Part shown: positions 8,880-17,751 of the stretch, piece by piece
Numbering within the stretch: position 1 is the stretch's first letter
Layout: every line of letters begins with the position of its first letter
Assembly (NCBI GenBank): GCA_025360645.1
Contig: JANYBT010000059.1
Coordinates: 1-64,000 of the forward strand
Source of the DNA: Acidobacteriaceae bacterium
GTDB lineage: Bacteria > Acidobacteriota > Terriglobia > Terriglobales > Acidobacteriaceae
Direction of reading: 5' to 3'
Length of the DNA: 64,000 nt
Notes under the pieces: model-generated
The model's input: the letters and a program-made list of their open reading frames with translations, nothing else
What the model was told of the DNA's origin: nothing
Databases searched by the model: none
Program-made: the position numbers and the translations under genes

Positions 8880-10124
8880 GTGAACGCGGAAATTGTAGCC
8901 ATCGGTTCTGAGTTGCTGTCGCCTTACCGGCAGGACACCAACTCGCTCTATCTGACGGAGCGGCTGAACCAACTCGGCGTTGAAGTGATCTTCAAGACCA
9001 TTGTGGGGGACGAGCGAGCGCACTTGACCAGCGCCGCGCGCACGGCGCTCAGCCGAGCCGACATTGTGATCTTCATGGGCGGACTGGGCCCGACGGAAGA
9101 TGACCTGACCCGGGAAGCGGTGGCGGAAGCCCTGGGGCTGGAACTGCATCGCGATGACGCCATCCTGAAGCAACTGGAGCAACGCTTCGCGGCCCGCGGG
9201 TACAAGCTGACGGCCAACAATCACAAGCAAGCCGACGTTCTGACTGGTGCCGTAGTGCTGGCCAATCTCAAAGGCACAGCTCCGGGGCAGTGGATTGCGG
9301 GCCAGTATGAAGAGCGGGAAAAGCTGGTGCTGCTATTGCCGGGGCCGCCATTTGAATTGAAGGCGATGTTTGACGAGGAGTGCGTGGAGCGCCTGCGCGC
9401 GAAGCTGCCGGTGCAGCACATCGCGAAGTGCGAATTGCGGGTGGCGATGTTGGGCGAGTCGCTGGTGGATTCGCGGATCGCGCCCATTTACAAACGGTAC
9501 AGCGATGTGCAGACGACAATTCTGGCAGGAGCGGGAGAAATACAACTGCATCTGCGCTGCCGGGGCGAATCGCTGGAAGCGGCGCAGCGGCGGGTGGACG
9601 ACCTGGCCACCAAGATCGAAGATGAACTGGGCGATGCAGTTTTCTCGAGCAATGGCGAATCGCTGGAACAAATTGTCAGCTACCTGCTGCAAATGCGAGG
9701 GATGACACTGGCGGTAGCGGAATCATGCACGGGCGGGCTGTTGAGCGAGAGGCTGACTTCAATCGGCGGGGCGTCGCGCTATTTTCTGGGCGGGGCGGTG
9801 GTCTATTCCGACGAATTGAAAACGGAGATGGCGGGAGTTCCGGCGCGGCTGATTGAGAAGCATGGAGCGGTAAGCCGGGAAGTGGCGATCGCGCTGGCGG
9901 AAGGGATTCGCGCTCGCGCTGGATCGGACCTGGGGGTTGGGATCACGGGCATCGCTGGGCCCTCCGGGGGAAGCGAGGCCAAGCCGGTGGGGCTGGTGTT
10001 TCACGCGCTGGCCCATCGCGAGGGCACTGACGTAATTGAGAAGTCGTTTCCGGGGGACCGCAAGCGGATCCGCTTTTTCGCATCGCAACAGGCGTTAGAT
10101 ATGGTGCGGCGGCAGTTAATGTAA
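8880..10124 (+). CDS. cinA: CinA family protein: nucleotide pyrophosphatase/NMN amidase
   Basis: A 414-residue two-domain protein. The N-terminal MoCF-like domain (EIVAIGSELL, FMGGLGPTEDDLTREA) corresponds to ADP-ribose pyrophosphatase activity in studied CinA proteins. The C-terminal PncC domain (AVAESCTGGLLSERLTSIGG, GGAVVYSDELK, GITGIAGPSGG) corresponds to nicotinamide mononucleotide deamidase. Together they are thought to clean up and recycle pyridine nucleotides. The start is GTG 8880. thpR follows after 15 nt, then plsY and gpsA. Confidence 0.9.
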   Translation: MNAEIVAIGSELLSPYRQDTNSLYLTERLNQLGVEVIFKTIVGDERAHLTSAARTALSRADIVIFMGGLGPTEDDLTREAVAEALGLELHRDDAILKQLEQRFAARGYKLTANNHKQADVLTGAVVLANLKGTAPGQWIAGQYEEREKLVLLLPGPPFELKAMFDEECVERLRAKLPVQHIAKCELRVAMLGESLVDSRIAPIYKRYSDVQTTILAGAGEIQLHLRCRGESLEAAQRRVDDLATKIEDELGDAVFSSNGESLEQIVSYLLQMRGMTLAVAESCTGGLLSERLTSIGGASRYFLGGAVVYSDELKTEMAGVPARLIEKHGAVSREVAIALAEGIRARAGSDLGVGITGIAGPSGGSEAKPVGLVFHALAHREGTDVIEKSFPGDRKRIRFFASQQALDMVRRQLM

Positions 10125-10139
10125 GAGAAGCTGGGCGTG

Positions 10140-10730
10140 ATGCGCATCTTTGTCGGTCTCGATCTTGATCCCGCGATTCGCCAGCGCATCCAGCGGTTTC
10201 TGGAAGGCGTGAGCGCGTTCGCACCGGAGGCGCGGTGGGTGCGGCCAGAGTCGCTGCACATCACCCTGAAGTTTATCGGCGAGCAAACAGCCGAACAGGT
10301 TGAAGCCATCAAGCACGTGCTGAGCAAGGTCGAGGCGCCAGGATTTGAAATTGCGCTGCGCGGCTGGGGATTTTTTCCACCTGTGAAAGCTCCGCGAGTT
10401 TTCTGGATCGGAATGGATGGGCCACCCGCGCTGGCGGGGCTCGCGGCGGCCATTGACGCGGCGACTGCGAGCCTGGGGATTCCGGCCGAGGAGCGCGCCT
10501 TCAGTCCCCATCTGACGCTGGCCCGCTCAGGACGGGGAGCTTCGGGAGCGCCGGGTTTGCGCAAAGGCTACGGCCCGAACCCAGTCTTTCAGATGCTGCA
10601 GAAGCGGTTGGGACAAATGGCAGAGGTCGAATTCGGTACAATGGCGGCTCGCGAGCTCTTTCTCTACCAGAGTCAACTGGGTGCCGGCGGCTCGAAATAC
10701 AGCAAGCTGGAAAAGTTCGAGTTGTTGTAG
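10140..10730 (+). CDS. thpR: RNA 2',3'-cyclic phosphodiesterase (2'-5' RNA ligase family)
   Basis: A 196-residue protein of the two-histidine phosphoesterase family. Both HxTx motifs are present: HITL (SLHITLKFIGE) and HLTL (FSPHLTLARSGR). ThpR hydrolyses 2',3'-cyclic phosphate ends of RNA and was first found as a 2'-5' ligase. ATG 10140 is chosen; GTG 10137 immediately before it would add one residue. It sits between cinA and plsY on the same strand with short gaps. Confidence 0.87.
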   Translation: MRIFVGLDLDPAIRQRIQRFLEGVSAFAPEARWVRPESLHITLKFIGEQTAEQVEAIKHVLSKVEAPGFEIALRGWGFFPPVKAPRVFWIGMDGPPALAGLAAAIDAATASLGIPAEERAFSPHLTLARSGRGASGAPGLRKGYGPNPVFQMLQKRLGQMAEVEFGTMAARELFLYQSQLGAGGSKYSKLEKFELL

Positions 10731-10768
10731 CCGGGCTGCATCAAGGGACGGGATTCGCTAAACAATTT

Positions 10769-11389
10769 ATGTCTGCCTACTTCCTCACCGCCGCTATCGG
10801 ATACTTTCTGGGCTCGATCCCGTTCGGCTATCTGCTGGTGCATATTTTTCACGGGGAAGACGTGCGGCTGAGCGGCAGCGGAAACATCGGAGCGACCAAC
10901 GTCTCGCGCAAATCGCCGGGCCTGGGAGTCGCCACACTAGTGCTCGATGCCGGCAAAGGCGCAGCTGCGGTGATGCTGGCGCGGCACTTTTTCGCTGCCG
11001 GCGATGGGAACGTGCACGGGCTGGTCATTGCAAATCTTGCCGCTGTGTCCGCGGTCATCGGACACCTGTACCCGGTGTGGCTGAAGTTCCGGGGCGGCAA
11101 GGGAGTGGCGACCAGCTTGGGGGGATTCGGCGTGATTGCGCCTTGGGCGGTGCTCGCAATGGTGGGCGTTTTCGTGGTGGTACTGCTGTCATTTCGCTAC
11201 GTCTCGCTGGGCTCGATCGTGGCCGCAGCGCTGCTCCCGCTGCTGACCTGGTTGTTGTACAAGGATGCCGGATCAAGCGTCGTCCTGGGGCTGATCAGCA
11301 CCGCTTCCCTGCTAGTGATTTGGAAACATCGAGCCAACATGCAGCGGGTGTTGGCAGGCACGGAAGCCAAGTTTGGGAGGCGGAGATGA
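10769..11389 (+). CDS. plsY: glycerol-3-phosphate acyltransferase PlsY
   Basis: A 206-residue polytopic membrane enzyme that acylates glycerol-3-phosphate with acyl-phosphate, the first step of phospholipid synthesis. Family motifs are present: GYFLGSIPFGYL at the N-terminus, LSGSGNIGATNVSR, and LKFRGGKGVATSLGG. Four to five hydrophobic helices are apparent. Its stop codon overlaps the gpsA start (ATGA), so the two enzymes that make and use glycerol-3-phosphate are coupled. Confidence 0.94.
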   Translation: MSAYFLTAAIGYFLGSIPFGYLLVHIFHGEDVRLSGSGNIGATNVSRKSPGLGVATLVLDAGKGAAAVMLARHFFAAGDGNVHGLVIANLAAVSAVIGHLYPVWLKFRGGKGVATSLGGFGVIAPWAVLAMVGVFVVVLLSFRYVSLGSIVAAALLPLLTWLLYKDAGSSVVLGLISTASLLVIWKHRANMQRVLAGTEAKFGRRR

Positions 11390-12399
11390 GCCGAATCGCG
11401 GTGATCGGAGCGGGCGCGTGGGGGACCGCGCTGTCGATTGTGCTGGGCCGCAAGGGCACGCACATTGTGACGCTGTGGGCTCATGAGACGGAGGTGTGTG
11501 AGTGCATCATGGCGCGCCGCTGCAACGACCTGTTTCTGCCGGGACACGCCATCCCCGCGCTGGTGACGCCAACCAACAACCTGGAAACTGCGCTGGAAGG
11601 GGCGGAGATTGTGGTCAGCGTGATGCCATCGAATCACTGCCGCGGACTTTTCCAGAAGATGCTTCCCTTCCTGGGCCCGGACCTAATTTTTGTGAGTGCG
11701 ACCAAGGGGTTGGAAGAAGGATCGCTGCTGCGCATGACGGAGGTGATCGCGCAGGTGGTGGGCTCGTCGGCGGATGTCCGGGTTGCTGCCATCAGCGGGC
11801 CGTCGTTTGCGAAGGAAGTGGCGAAAGGCGATCCCACGGCGGTCACGGTGGGGTCTGGGGACGGCACGCTGGCCGAACTGGTGCAGCGCGAGTTCAGCGA
11901 TCCGCGTTTCCGGGTGTACACCAACGCGGACGTAATTGGAGTGGAGCTGGGGGGCGCGCTGAAGAATATCATCGCGATTGCCGCGGGAGTTTGCGACGGC
12001 CTGGGGCTGGGGCACAACTCCGTGGCTGCGCTGATTACCCGGGGGCTGGCGGAGATGGCGCGGCTGGTGGTGGCCAGCGGGGGGCGACTGGAAACTATGT
12101 CGGGCCTGGCGGGTCTGGGGGATTTGGTGCTCACCTGCACCGGTGGCCTGTCGCGGAATCGTAGCGTGGGCGCCGAACTGGGACGCGGACGCAAGTTGCC
12201 GGACATCATTGCGGGAATGCACGGGATGGTGGCGGAGGGAGTACTAACGGCGCGAGCCGCAGTTGGGCTGGCGCACGCACGCGGGGTGGAGATGCCCATC
12301 ACCGAACAGATCCATGCAGTGTTGTACGAGCACAAACCGCCCGAGCAAGCCATCCACGAACTGATGACGCGCACGACGCGAAGCGAATCACTGCAGTAA
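11386..12399 (+). CDS. gpsA: NAD(P)-dependent glycerol-3-phosphate dehydrogenase
   Basis: A 337-residue cytosolic enzyme that reduces dihydroxyacetone phosphate to glycerol-3-phosphate, the substrate of PlsY encoded just upstream. The Rossmann motif is VIGAGAWGTALS. Other signatures are SATKGLEEGS, ISGPSFAKEVA and the lysine region ELGGALKNIIAIAAG, followed by GDLVLTCTG. The start is ATG 11386, overlapping the plsY stop, with GGGAGGCGGAG just before it. Confidence 0.95.
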   Translation: MSRIAVIGAGAWGTALSIVLGRKGTHIVTLWAHETEVCECIMARRCNDLFLPGHAIPALVTPTNNLETALEGAEIVVSVMPSNHCRGLFQKMLPFLGPDLIFVSATKGLEEGSLLRMTEVIAQVVGSSADVRVAAISGPSFAKEVAKGDPTAVTVGSGDGTLAELVQREFSDPRFRVYTNADVIGVELGGALKNIIAIAAGVCDGLGLGHNSVAALITRGLAEMARLVVASGGRLETMSGLAGLGDLVLTCTGGLSRNRSVGAELGRGRKLPDIIAGMHGMVAEGVLTARAAVGLAHARGVEMPITEQIHAVLYEHKPPEQAIHELMTRTTRSESLQ

Positions 12400-12449
12400 G
12401 GCGGAGCGCTGGACGACGACGGACGCCGCCGGGAGTGGCTTAGCGAAAG

Positions 12450-12761
12450 ATGAGCCGCGATATAACGCTATCTATGGCCGACCATGTAATCTTCATCTCG
12501 GAGACGGAGGCCACGAACGACTTTGCCTCGGTGTTGGCCCGAGCACGGGCTGGCGCGGAAATTGTGATAGAGAGTGGAGGGGGCAAGGTACCAGTAGCGG
12601 TGATCCATGCGCCAGCTCCGATGCGCCGTTCCATGGCGGAGTGTATAGCGCTGTTGCCCGAGGATTCGAGCGCGACCATGGATGCGGACTTTGCTAAGGA
12701 TGTCGAGGCCGCAGTCGAGAGCCATCGCGAGCCGCTCGAGCCGACGGTGTCTGCAAGCTGA
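12450..12761 (+). CDS. Phd/YefM-like antitoxin without an adjacent toxin
   Basis: A 103-residue protein resembling the prevent-host-death family: residues 9-50 hold a short beta-helix module with FISETEATNDFASVLARA and IVIESGGGKVPVAVI. Such antitoxins bind DNA and block a partner toxin, usually a PIN-domain RNase. ATG 12474 is an equally plausible start, because family members often begin close to the HVIFISE segment. No PIN, RelE or Doc gene follows: the next gene is an exported glucosidase. It may be a solitary regulator or a remnant of a lost pair. Confidence 0.6.
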   Translation: MSRDITLSMADHVIFISETEATNDFASVLARARAGAEIVIESGGGKVPVAVIHAPAPMRRSMAECIALLPEDSSATMDADFAKDVEAAVESHREPLEPTVSAS

Positions 12762-12813
12762 GATGGCGCTCGATGTTCCCGAGCGCGGGCTTGCTCGATC
12801 CCAGCGCGGCGGC

Positions 12814-12819
12814 TACACT
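12814..12819 (+). promoter_or_regulatory. -10-like box (TACACT) before the GH13 gene
   Basis: TACACT preceded by GGC, ending 6 nt before ATG 12826. It matches the near-leaderless pattern noted elsewhere. Confidence 0.3.
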
Positions 12820-12825
12820 TCGCGG

Positions 12826-14583
12826 ATGAGCTATTTGCGTGTTGCCCGCTCCCGACTTGGCATCCTCCTAGCCCTCGCTTTGGTGGGGACAACTCCCAGC
12901 CGCTCGCAAACCACAACCAACGGCTACCAACCGAAGTGGTGGAAGGAAGCGGTGGTGTACCAGGTGTATCCGCGGTCGTTCAAAGACTCCAATGGCGACG
13001 GCATTGGAGACCTGAAGGGGATCACGGCGGAGCTGGATTACATTCACGGAATTGGGGTCAACGTGATCTGGCTAAGCCCGCACTATGACTCGCCGAACGC
13101 GGACAATGGGTACGACATCCGGGACTATCGCAAAGTGATGACGGAGTTCGGCACCATGGGTGACTTTGACGAACTTTTGCGCGGGGTGAAGCAGCGGCAC
13201 ATGCGGCTGGTGCTTGACCTGGTGGTGAACCACACCAGCGACGAGCACAAGTGGTTTGTCGAGAGCCGCAAGTCGAAAGACAATCCTTACCGTGATTACT
13301 ACATCTGGCGCCCCTCCAAGAATGGCAAGGAACCAAACAACTGGACTTCGTTCTTCTCTGGCTCGGCGTGGAAGCTGGATCCAGCGACCGGCGAATACTA
13401 CCTGCATTTGTTTGCGGAGAAACAGCCGGACCTGAACTGGGACAATCCCAAGGTGCGCCACGAAGTATACGACTTGATGAAGTTCTGGCTTGATAAGGGG
13501 GTGGACGGGTTTCGGATGGACGTGATTCCCTTCGTCTCCAAGGATCAGACTTTCCCCGATCTGCCCAAGGGAGCGGAGGCGCATCCCGAGTTCATCTACG
13601 CTGCGGGACCGCATCTGCACGAATACTTGCAAGAGATGAACCGGGAAGTGCTGTCGAAGTACGACGGGATGACGGTAGGGGAGGCCTTCGGCACCACGCT
13701 GGACAAGACTCCGCTGCTGGCGGACGAGCGCCGGCAGGAACTGAATATGATCTTCAACTTCGACGCGGTGCGCATCAACCAGGACAACGGACACTACCGG
13801 TCGTGGACGTTGCCGGAGTTCAAGGCGATCTATACCCGGCAGGACCGCGCTCTGGATGTGCACACGTGGAACACGATTTTCCTTTCGAATCACGACAACC
13901 CGAGGGTGGTGTCCGCCTTTGGCGACGATTCTGCGGCGTATCGCGTGACCTCGGCGAAGTTGCTGGCGACCATGCTGCTGACGCTGAAGGGGACACCGTT
14001 CATCTACCAGGGCGACGAACTGGGGATGACCAACTATCCGTTTCAGGGCATTGAGGATTTCGACGACATCGCGGTCAAGAACGCGTGGAAGGAATACGTA
14101 GTAAGCCAGAAGGTCAGCGCGGCAGATTTCATCGCCAACATGCGCAAGACCAGCCGCGACAACGCGCGGACACCGATGCAATGGGAGGCCTCCCCAAATG
14201 GAGGATTCACCACGGCGGCGAAAGCGTGGCTGGCGGTGAACCCGAATTATCGGGAAATCAACGCGAAGCAAGAGGTGGGAGATCCGAATTCGATCTACCG
14301 CTATTTCGGTCAGATGAACGAACTGCGGAGGAAGACGCCGGCATTTGTCTATGGGGAGTATTCCGACCTGGACCCGCAGAATCCCAAGGTGTACGCCTAT
14401 ACGCGAAAGCTGGGGGAGGAGAAATATCTGATCGTGCTGAATTGTTCCGGAGAGGCCGTCGCGTACTCGGTTCCGGGCGGGGTGAAGCCAGGACAGTGGG
14501 TGATTGCGAATTTGGCCAGGACGGAGGAGCACGGGAGCGTCCTGAACCTGAGGCCGTGGGAAGCCAGGATCTACAAATTCTAG
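12826..14583 (+). CDS. exported GH13 alpha-glucosidase
   Basis: A 585-residue glycoside hydrolase of family 13, oligo-1,6-glucosidase/alpha-glucosidase type. It begins with a signal peptide (ILLALALVGTTPSRSQ), so it probably acts in the periplasm or outside. Catalytic residues are in place: nucleophile Asp232 (DGFRMDVI), acid/base Glu286 (MTVGEAFG) and His356-Asp357 (FLSNHDNPR). The N-terminal YQVYPRSFKDSNGDG and DLVVNHTSDEH motifs are canonical. The start at 12826 yields the signal peptide; the frame is open upstream but overlaps the antitoxin. It likely releases glucose from malto- or isomalto-oligosaccharides; exact specificity cannot be read. Confidence 0.9.
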   Translation: MSYLRVARSRLGILLALALVGTTPSRSQTTTNGYQPKWWKEAVVYQVYPRSFKDSNGDGIGDLKGITAELDYIHGIGVNVIWLSPHYDSPNADNGYDIRDYRKVMTEFGTMGDFDELLRGVKQRHMRLVLDLVVNHTSDEHKWFVESRKSKDNPYRDYYIWRPSKNGKEPNNWTSFFSGSAWKLDPATGEYYLHLFAEKQPDLNWDNPKVRHEVYDLMKFWLDKGVDGFRMDVIPFVSKDQTFPDLPKGAEAHPEFIYAAGPHLHEYLQEMNREVLSKYDGMTVGEAFGTTLDKTPLLADERRQELNMIFNFDAVRINQDNGHYRSWTLPEFKAIYTRQDRALDVHTWNTIFLSNHDNPRVVSAFGDDSAAYRVTSAKLLATMLLTLKGTPFIYQGDELGMTNYPFQGIEDFDDIAVKNAWKEYVVSQKVSAADFIANMRKTSRDNARTPMQWEASPNGGFTTAAKAWLAVNPNYREINAKQEVGDPNSIYRYFGQMNELRRKTPAFVYGEYSDLDPQNPKVYAYTRKLGEEKYLIVLNCSGEAVAYSVPGGVKPGQWVIANLARTEEHGSVLNLRPWEARIYKF

Positions 14584-14644
14584 GGCGAGGCTGGGGGGAA
14601 GGAGAATGGAGGGCGGGCGGCATCGCTGAAGTCGACACCTTCAT

Positions 14645-14650
14645 TACAAT
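14645..14650 (+). promoter_or_regulatory. -10-like box (TACAAT) before thiG
   Basis: TACAAT ends 6 nt before ATG 14657, too close for a Shine-Dalgarno to be transcribed. A leaderless thiG transcript is inferred. Confidence 0.35.
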
Positions 14651-14656
14651 ATTGTT

Positions 14657-15427
14657 ATGGACTCATTCGTCATTGCAGGCAAGGCACTCCGCTCGCGTCT
14701 GATCGTTGGCACTGGCAAATACAAATCGTTTCAGGAGACAGCTCGCGCGCTCGAAGCCAGCGGCGCCGACATGGTGACCGTAGCGGTGCGGCGGGTGAAC
14801 CTGGATCGGAACCAGGAATCGCTGCTGGACTATATCGATGCCAAGAAGTACGTGCTGCTGCCCAACACGGCAGGGTGCTACACCGCCGAGGAAGCGATTC
14901 GGGCGGCGCGATTGGGGCGCGAGGCGGGACTCTCGGATTGGGTAAAGCTGGAGGTGATCGGCGACCTCGCCACCCTCTATCCGGACGTTCAAGCCACCTT
15001 GGAAGCGACTCGCGTACTGGTAAAGGAAGGCTTTACGGTTCTGCCGTATACCACTGATGACGTTATCTTTGCCAAGCGGCTGGTGGATGCGGGCGCGGCC
15101 GCGGTCATGCCCCTGGGGGCACCTATCGGGAGCGGGATGGGGATTCAGAACCAGGCCAATATGCGGATTCTGCGGGAGATGATTATTAGCGTGCCGCTGA
15201 TTGTGGACGCGGGGGTGGGCACCGCCTCAGATGCGGCGATCGCGATGGAACTAGGTGCGGATGCAGTGCTGATGAATACAGGAATCGCCGCAGCGCAAGA
15301 TCCCATTTTGATGGCCGAAGCGATGAAGCACGCGGTGATAGCGGGACGCCAGGCGTATCTGGCTGGGCGTATGCCGAAGAAGCTGTACGCGACTGCGAGT
15401 TCGCCGTTGGAAGGTGTGGTGAAGTAA
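14657..15427 (+). CDS. thiG: thiazole synthase ThiG
   Basis: A 256-residue TIM-barrel enzyme that forms the thiazole phosphate of thiamine from deoxyxylulose phosphate, dehydroglycine and ThiS thiocarboxylate. Diagnostic segments are [21 protein letters not shown], the Schiff-base lysine region [23 protein letters not shown] and [12 protein letters not shown]. No thiS, thiF, thiH, thiO or thiE lies in the window and no TPP riboswitch is evident upstream, so the rest of the pathway must be elsewhere. It converges on the FtsB-like gene, with only 5 nt between the stops. Confidence 0.94.
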   Translation: MDSFVIAGKALRSRLIVGTGKYKSFQETARALEASGADMVTVAVRRVNLDRNQESLLDYIDAKKYVLLPNTAGCYTAEEAIRAARLGREAGLSDWVKLEVIGDLATLYPDVQATLEATRVLVKEGFTVLPYTTDDVIFAKRLVDAGAAAVMPLGAPIGSGMGIQNQANMRILREMIISVPLIVDAGVGTASDAAIAMELGADAVLMNTGIAAAQDPILMAEAMKHAVIAGRQAYLAGRMPKKLYATASSPLEGVVK

Positions 15428-15432
15428 GCGGG

Positions 15433-15903
15433 CTACTTCTGCGCGGTGTTGGCGGCGGGACGATTGGGGTTCGCGGGCGCGGGGGAGACGTACACAATTT
15501 CGCCGGGCCTGGCGTAGTGCAACACCTCGCGGGCTTCTTTCTCAATGGCTTTCTTATCTGACTTGAGCGAGTCAATGTGTTGCAGGTAGGCGTCGTTTTC
15601 TTTCTTCAGGCGTTCGTTCTCCGCGGTCAGGCGGATGAAATCGGCGTGCTTCTTGTTATAGACCACGATTCCGTTGTCGCCAAAGGTGGCGTGGGCGAAC
15701 AGCCAACTCGCGAGCACGAGCACCGCCACAGTGGCCATCTTGCGGCGCATGCGGGCAAGCCAGGAGCGCGCGGTGGAAGTTCGTGCCACCACGTGATCGG
15801 TGAAGGCTTCGGCGCGGGGAGCGTGCTGAAGGGCAACACGCAGACCTTCCTCGGCCAGCGGTTGCACCCGGTCCTTGGCGAATTTGCTTACTCGAAAATC
15901 CAT
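15433..15903 (-). CDS. FtsB/DivIC-like septum formation initiator
   Basis: A 156-residue single-pass membrane protein. A cytoplasmic N-terminal part of about 50 residues precedes a membrane helix (MATVAVLVLASWLFAHATF). A coiled coil follows (FIRLTAENERLKKENDAYLQHI), then a region like DivIC proteins (EKEAREVLHYARPGEIVYV). Family members link FtsL and FtsQ in the divisome. The cytoplasmic extension is longer than in FtsB of proteobacteria. The start overlaps the end of the phosphohexomutase gene upstream by 16 nt, so they are co-transcribed. Confidence 0.8.
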   Translation of the reverse strand: MDFRVSKFAKDRVQPLAEEGLRVALQHAPRAEAFTDHVVARTSTARSWLARMRRKMATVAVLVLASWLFAHATFGDNGIVVYNKKHADFIRLTAENERLKKENDAYLQHIDSLKSDKKAIEKEAREVLHYARPGEIVYVSPAPANPNRPAANTAQK

Positions 15904-17294
15904 ACTTTTGCGGCTGCGCTCAACTTCTCCAGAGCTGCGTGACTGCCTGCTTCGGTGTAGGCCCGAACCACCGGCTCAGTGCCTGACAAGCGATAGCAGA
16001 CCCACGACCCATCGTCGAGGACCAACTTCAAGCCATCTTTGCGAACCACTTCCTGAACCTTGTGGCCGGCAAACTCGGCTGGGTCAAGTCGTACTTTATC
16101 AGTGAACTTCTGTTGGACGTCATTCGTCAAGCGAAAGTTTTCGCGAATCGGGTAAAAGGAACCAACTTCGGCAAATAGGGCCTGCAACTGGGCGCTGAGG
16201 GAGGCGCCGCGGCGGGCCACCATCTCGCAACAGAGCAGCCCAGCCAGGACGCCATCCTTCTCGGGGACGTGACCGCGGATGGAAAGGCCAGCGCTCTCTT
16301 CCCCGCCGATGAGGATCTTGTCCTGCTTAATGAGCTCGCCGATGTACTTGAATCCTACGGGCGTTTCATAGAGCGGAACATCGTGGTGGCGAGCCAGGGC
16401 GTTGATCAAGTTGGTGGTGGCGACGGATTTGGCCACGCCGTTTTTCCAGCCGCGAGTTTCGACGAGGTAATCGAACAGCAGGGCGATGACGTAGTTGGGC
16501 TGCAGGAAAGTGCCGTCAGTATCGACAATGCCGAAGCGGTCGGCATCGCCGTCGGTGGCGATACCGATGACTGCGCCGGTGTCGCGCATCCGGGCGCGCA
16601 TTTCCTCCAGCAGATGATCGTCGGGTTCGGGAGCGTGGCCGCCGAAGAGCACGTCGCGATGGTCGTGGACGGTGGCGACGGGCACGCCCGCCTCGCGCAA
16701 GAGTTCGTCCGAGTATCCACGCGCCGCGCCCCACAGGGGATCGAAGACCACTTTGATCCCGGATTTCTTGATCACGTCAAAGTCAACGATCTCACGCAGG
16801 CGCGCCAGGTAACCCGGTTTGGGATCGAGCGGCTCGGAGTCGACTTTGTTCACGGGCGGCAGAGTGGATTGGCTGGAATCGGCCGATGCGATGGCAGCCT
16901 CGACGGCTTTGGTCACTTCCGGCAGGGCGGGCGCGCCGTCGGAGGTGGAGAACTTGATACCGTTGTATTCTGGCGGATTGTGCGAGGCGGTGAAGTTGAT
17001 AGCGCCGTCCGCTTTGGCCTGAATGACAGCGTAGGAAATCGCGGGAGTGGGAGCGGGTTCGGCGATCAGCAGGGGAGTGATGCCGTGGCGGGCCAAAACT
17101 TCGGATGCAATTGAAATTAGAGTCTCGCCTAAGAAGCGGGGGTCGCGACCGACAATGACGCGTGCGCCAGTGGGTTTCTGCGAGACCACGTAGCGGGCGA
17201 TGCCATCCACCGCGCGGCATACATTGGCAAAGGTGAATTCATCCGCCATTATGGCGCGCCATCCCGAAGTACCGAACTTGATTTGAGTTGCCAT
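15888..17294 (-). CDS. phosphoglucomutase/phosphomannomutase family protein
   Basis: A 468-residue alpha-D-phosphohexomutase that moves phosphate between C1 and C6 of hexose phosphates through a phosphoserine. The catalytic loop is FTASHNPPEYNG, the metal-binding loop is DGDADRFG, and the sugar-specificity loop is GGEESAGLS. A C-terminal CYRLSGTEPVVRAY phosphate-binding motif completes the four domains. ATG 17294 (MATQIKFGTSGWR) matches the usual family start; an in-frame GTG at 17351 would add 19 residues. GEESA in the sugar loop is typical of glucose or mixed glucose/mannose enzymes. Confidence 0.88.
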   Translation of the reverse strand: MATQIKFGTSGWRAIMADEFTFANVCRAVDGIARYVVSQKPTGARVIVGRDPRFLGETLISIASEVLARHGITPLLIAEPAPTPAISYAVIQAKADGAINFTASHNPPEYNGIKFSTSDGAPALPEVTKAVEAAIASADSSQSTLPPVNKVDSEPLDPKPGYLARLREIVDFDVIKKSGIKVVFDPLWGAARGYSDELLREAGVPVATVHDHRDVLFGGHAPEPDDHLLEEMRARMRDTGAVIGIATDGDADRFGIVDTDGTFLQPNYVIALLFDYLVETRGWKNGVAKSVATTNLINALARHHDVPLYETPVGFKYIGELIKQDKILIGGEESAGLSIRGHVPEKDGVLAGLLCCEMVARRGASLSAQLQALFAEVGSFYPIRENFRLTNDVQQKFTDKVRLDPAEFAGHKVQEVVRKDGLKLVLDDGSWVCYRLSGTEPVVRAYTEAGSHAALEKLSAAAKVWIFE

Positions 17295-17389
17295 AGGTAG
17301 TGGTGCAGCCTTTCGCGGCCTGGCTCGATGCACGTAGTCTAAAATACCCACGGATATGAACCCTGGATATTGCCAGGCCCTGATTTTAT

Positions 17390-17713
17390 ATGACGGACAA
17401 AATACTCGTCCTCACCACCGCAGGTTCTGCCGAGGAGGCGCGCCGTATCGCGAGCGCGCTGGTGGAACGCCGGCTCGCGGCCTGCGTCAACATCGTGCCA
17501 CAAATCGAGTCGGTGTATCGATGGGAGGACGCAGTCCAGCAGTCTGCAGAGTGGCTGTTGCTGATCAAGACCACGGGGGAGGCGTTCGCCCGGGTGCGAG
17601 ACGCGATCAAGGAATTACACTCCTACGACCTGCCGGAGTGCATTGCGGTGGCGATTGATGAGGGAACGCCGGAATATTTGCGGTGGATTGGGGACGAAGT
17701 GCGGGGGAGTTAG
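17390..17713 (+). CDS. cutA: divalent cation tolerance protein CutA
   Basis: A 107-residue trimeric ferredoxin-like protein. CutA signatures are present: ARRIASALVERRLAACVNI, YRWEDAVQQSAEWLLLIKT, and LHSYDLPECIAVAI. E. coli CutA was linked to copper tolerance; its molecular role in most bacteria is unclear. The gene is divergent from the phosphohexomutase and converges on the cystathionine lyase gene, with a shared hairpin at the two ends. Confidence 0.9.
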   Translation: MTDKILVLTTAGSAEEARRIASALVERRLAACVNIVPQIESVYRWEDAVQQSAEWLLLIKTTGEAFARVRDAIKELHSYDLPECIAVAIDEGTPEYLRWIGDEVRGS

Positions 17714-17751
17714 CGGGGGGGGAGCAACGCTGGCTGCTCACAACCCCGCTA
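17711..17751. terminator. possible shared hairpin at the convergent ends of cutA and the gamma-lyase gene
   Basis: TAGCGGGG (17711-17718) pairs with CCCCGCTA (17744-17751), with an inner AGCA/TGCT pairing. It includes the cutA stop codon and the last codons of the opposite gene. There is no clear T tract, so it may slow rather than stop transcription. Confidence 0.35.

Noticed and set aside
13072-14532. A 486-codon minus-strand frame under the GH13 gene
   Set aside because: The + strand frame has signal peptide and all catalytic residues of GH13; the antisense frame is low-complexity His/Arg/Val.
16269-17114. Long + strand open frame antisense to the phosphohexomutase gene
   Set aside because: Its protein has no recognisable motif, while the minus-strand frame has all catalytic loops. 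Long shadow frames are expected in GC-rich codon usage.
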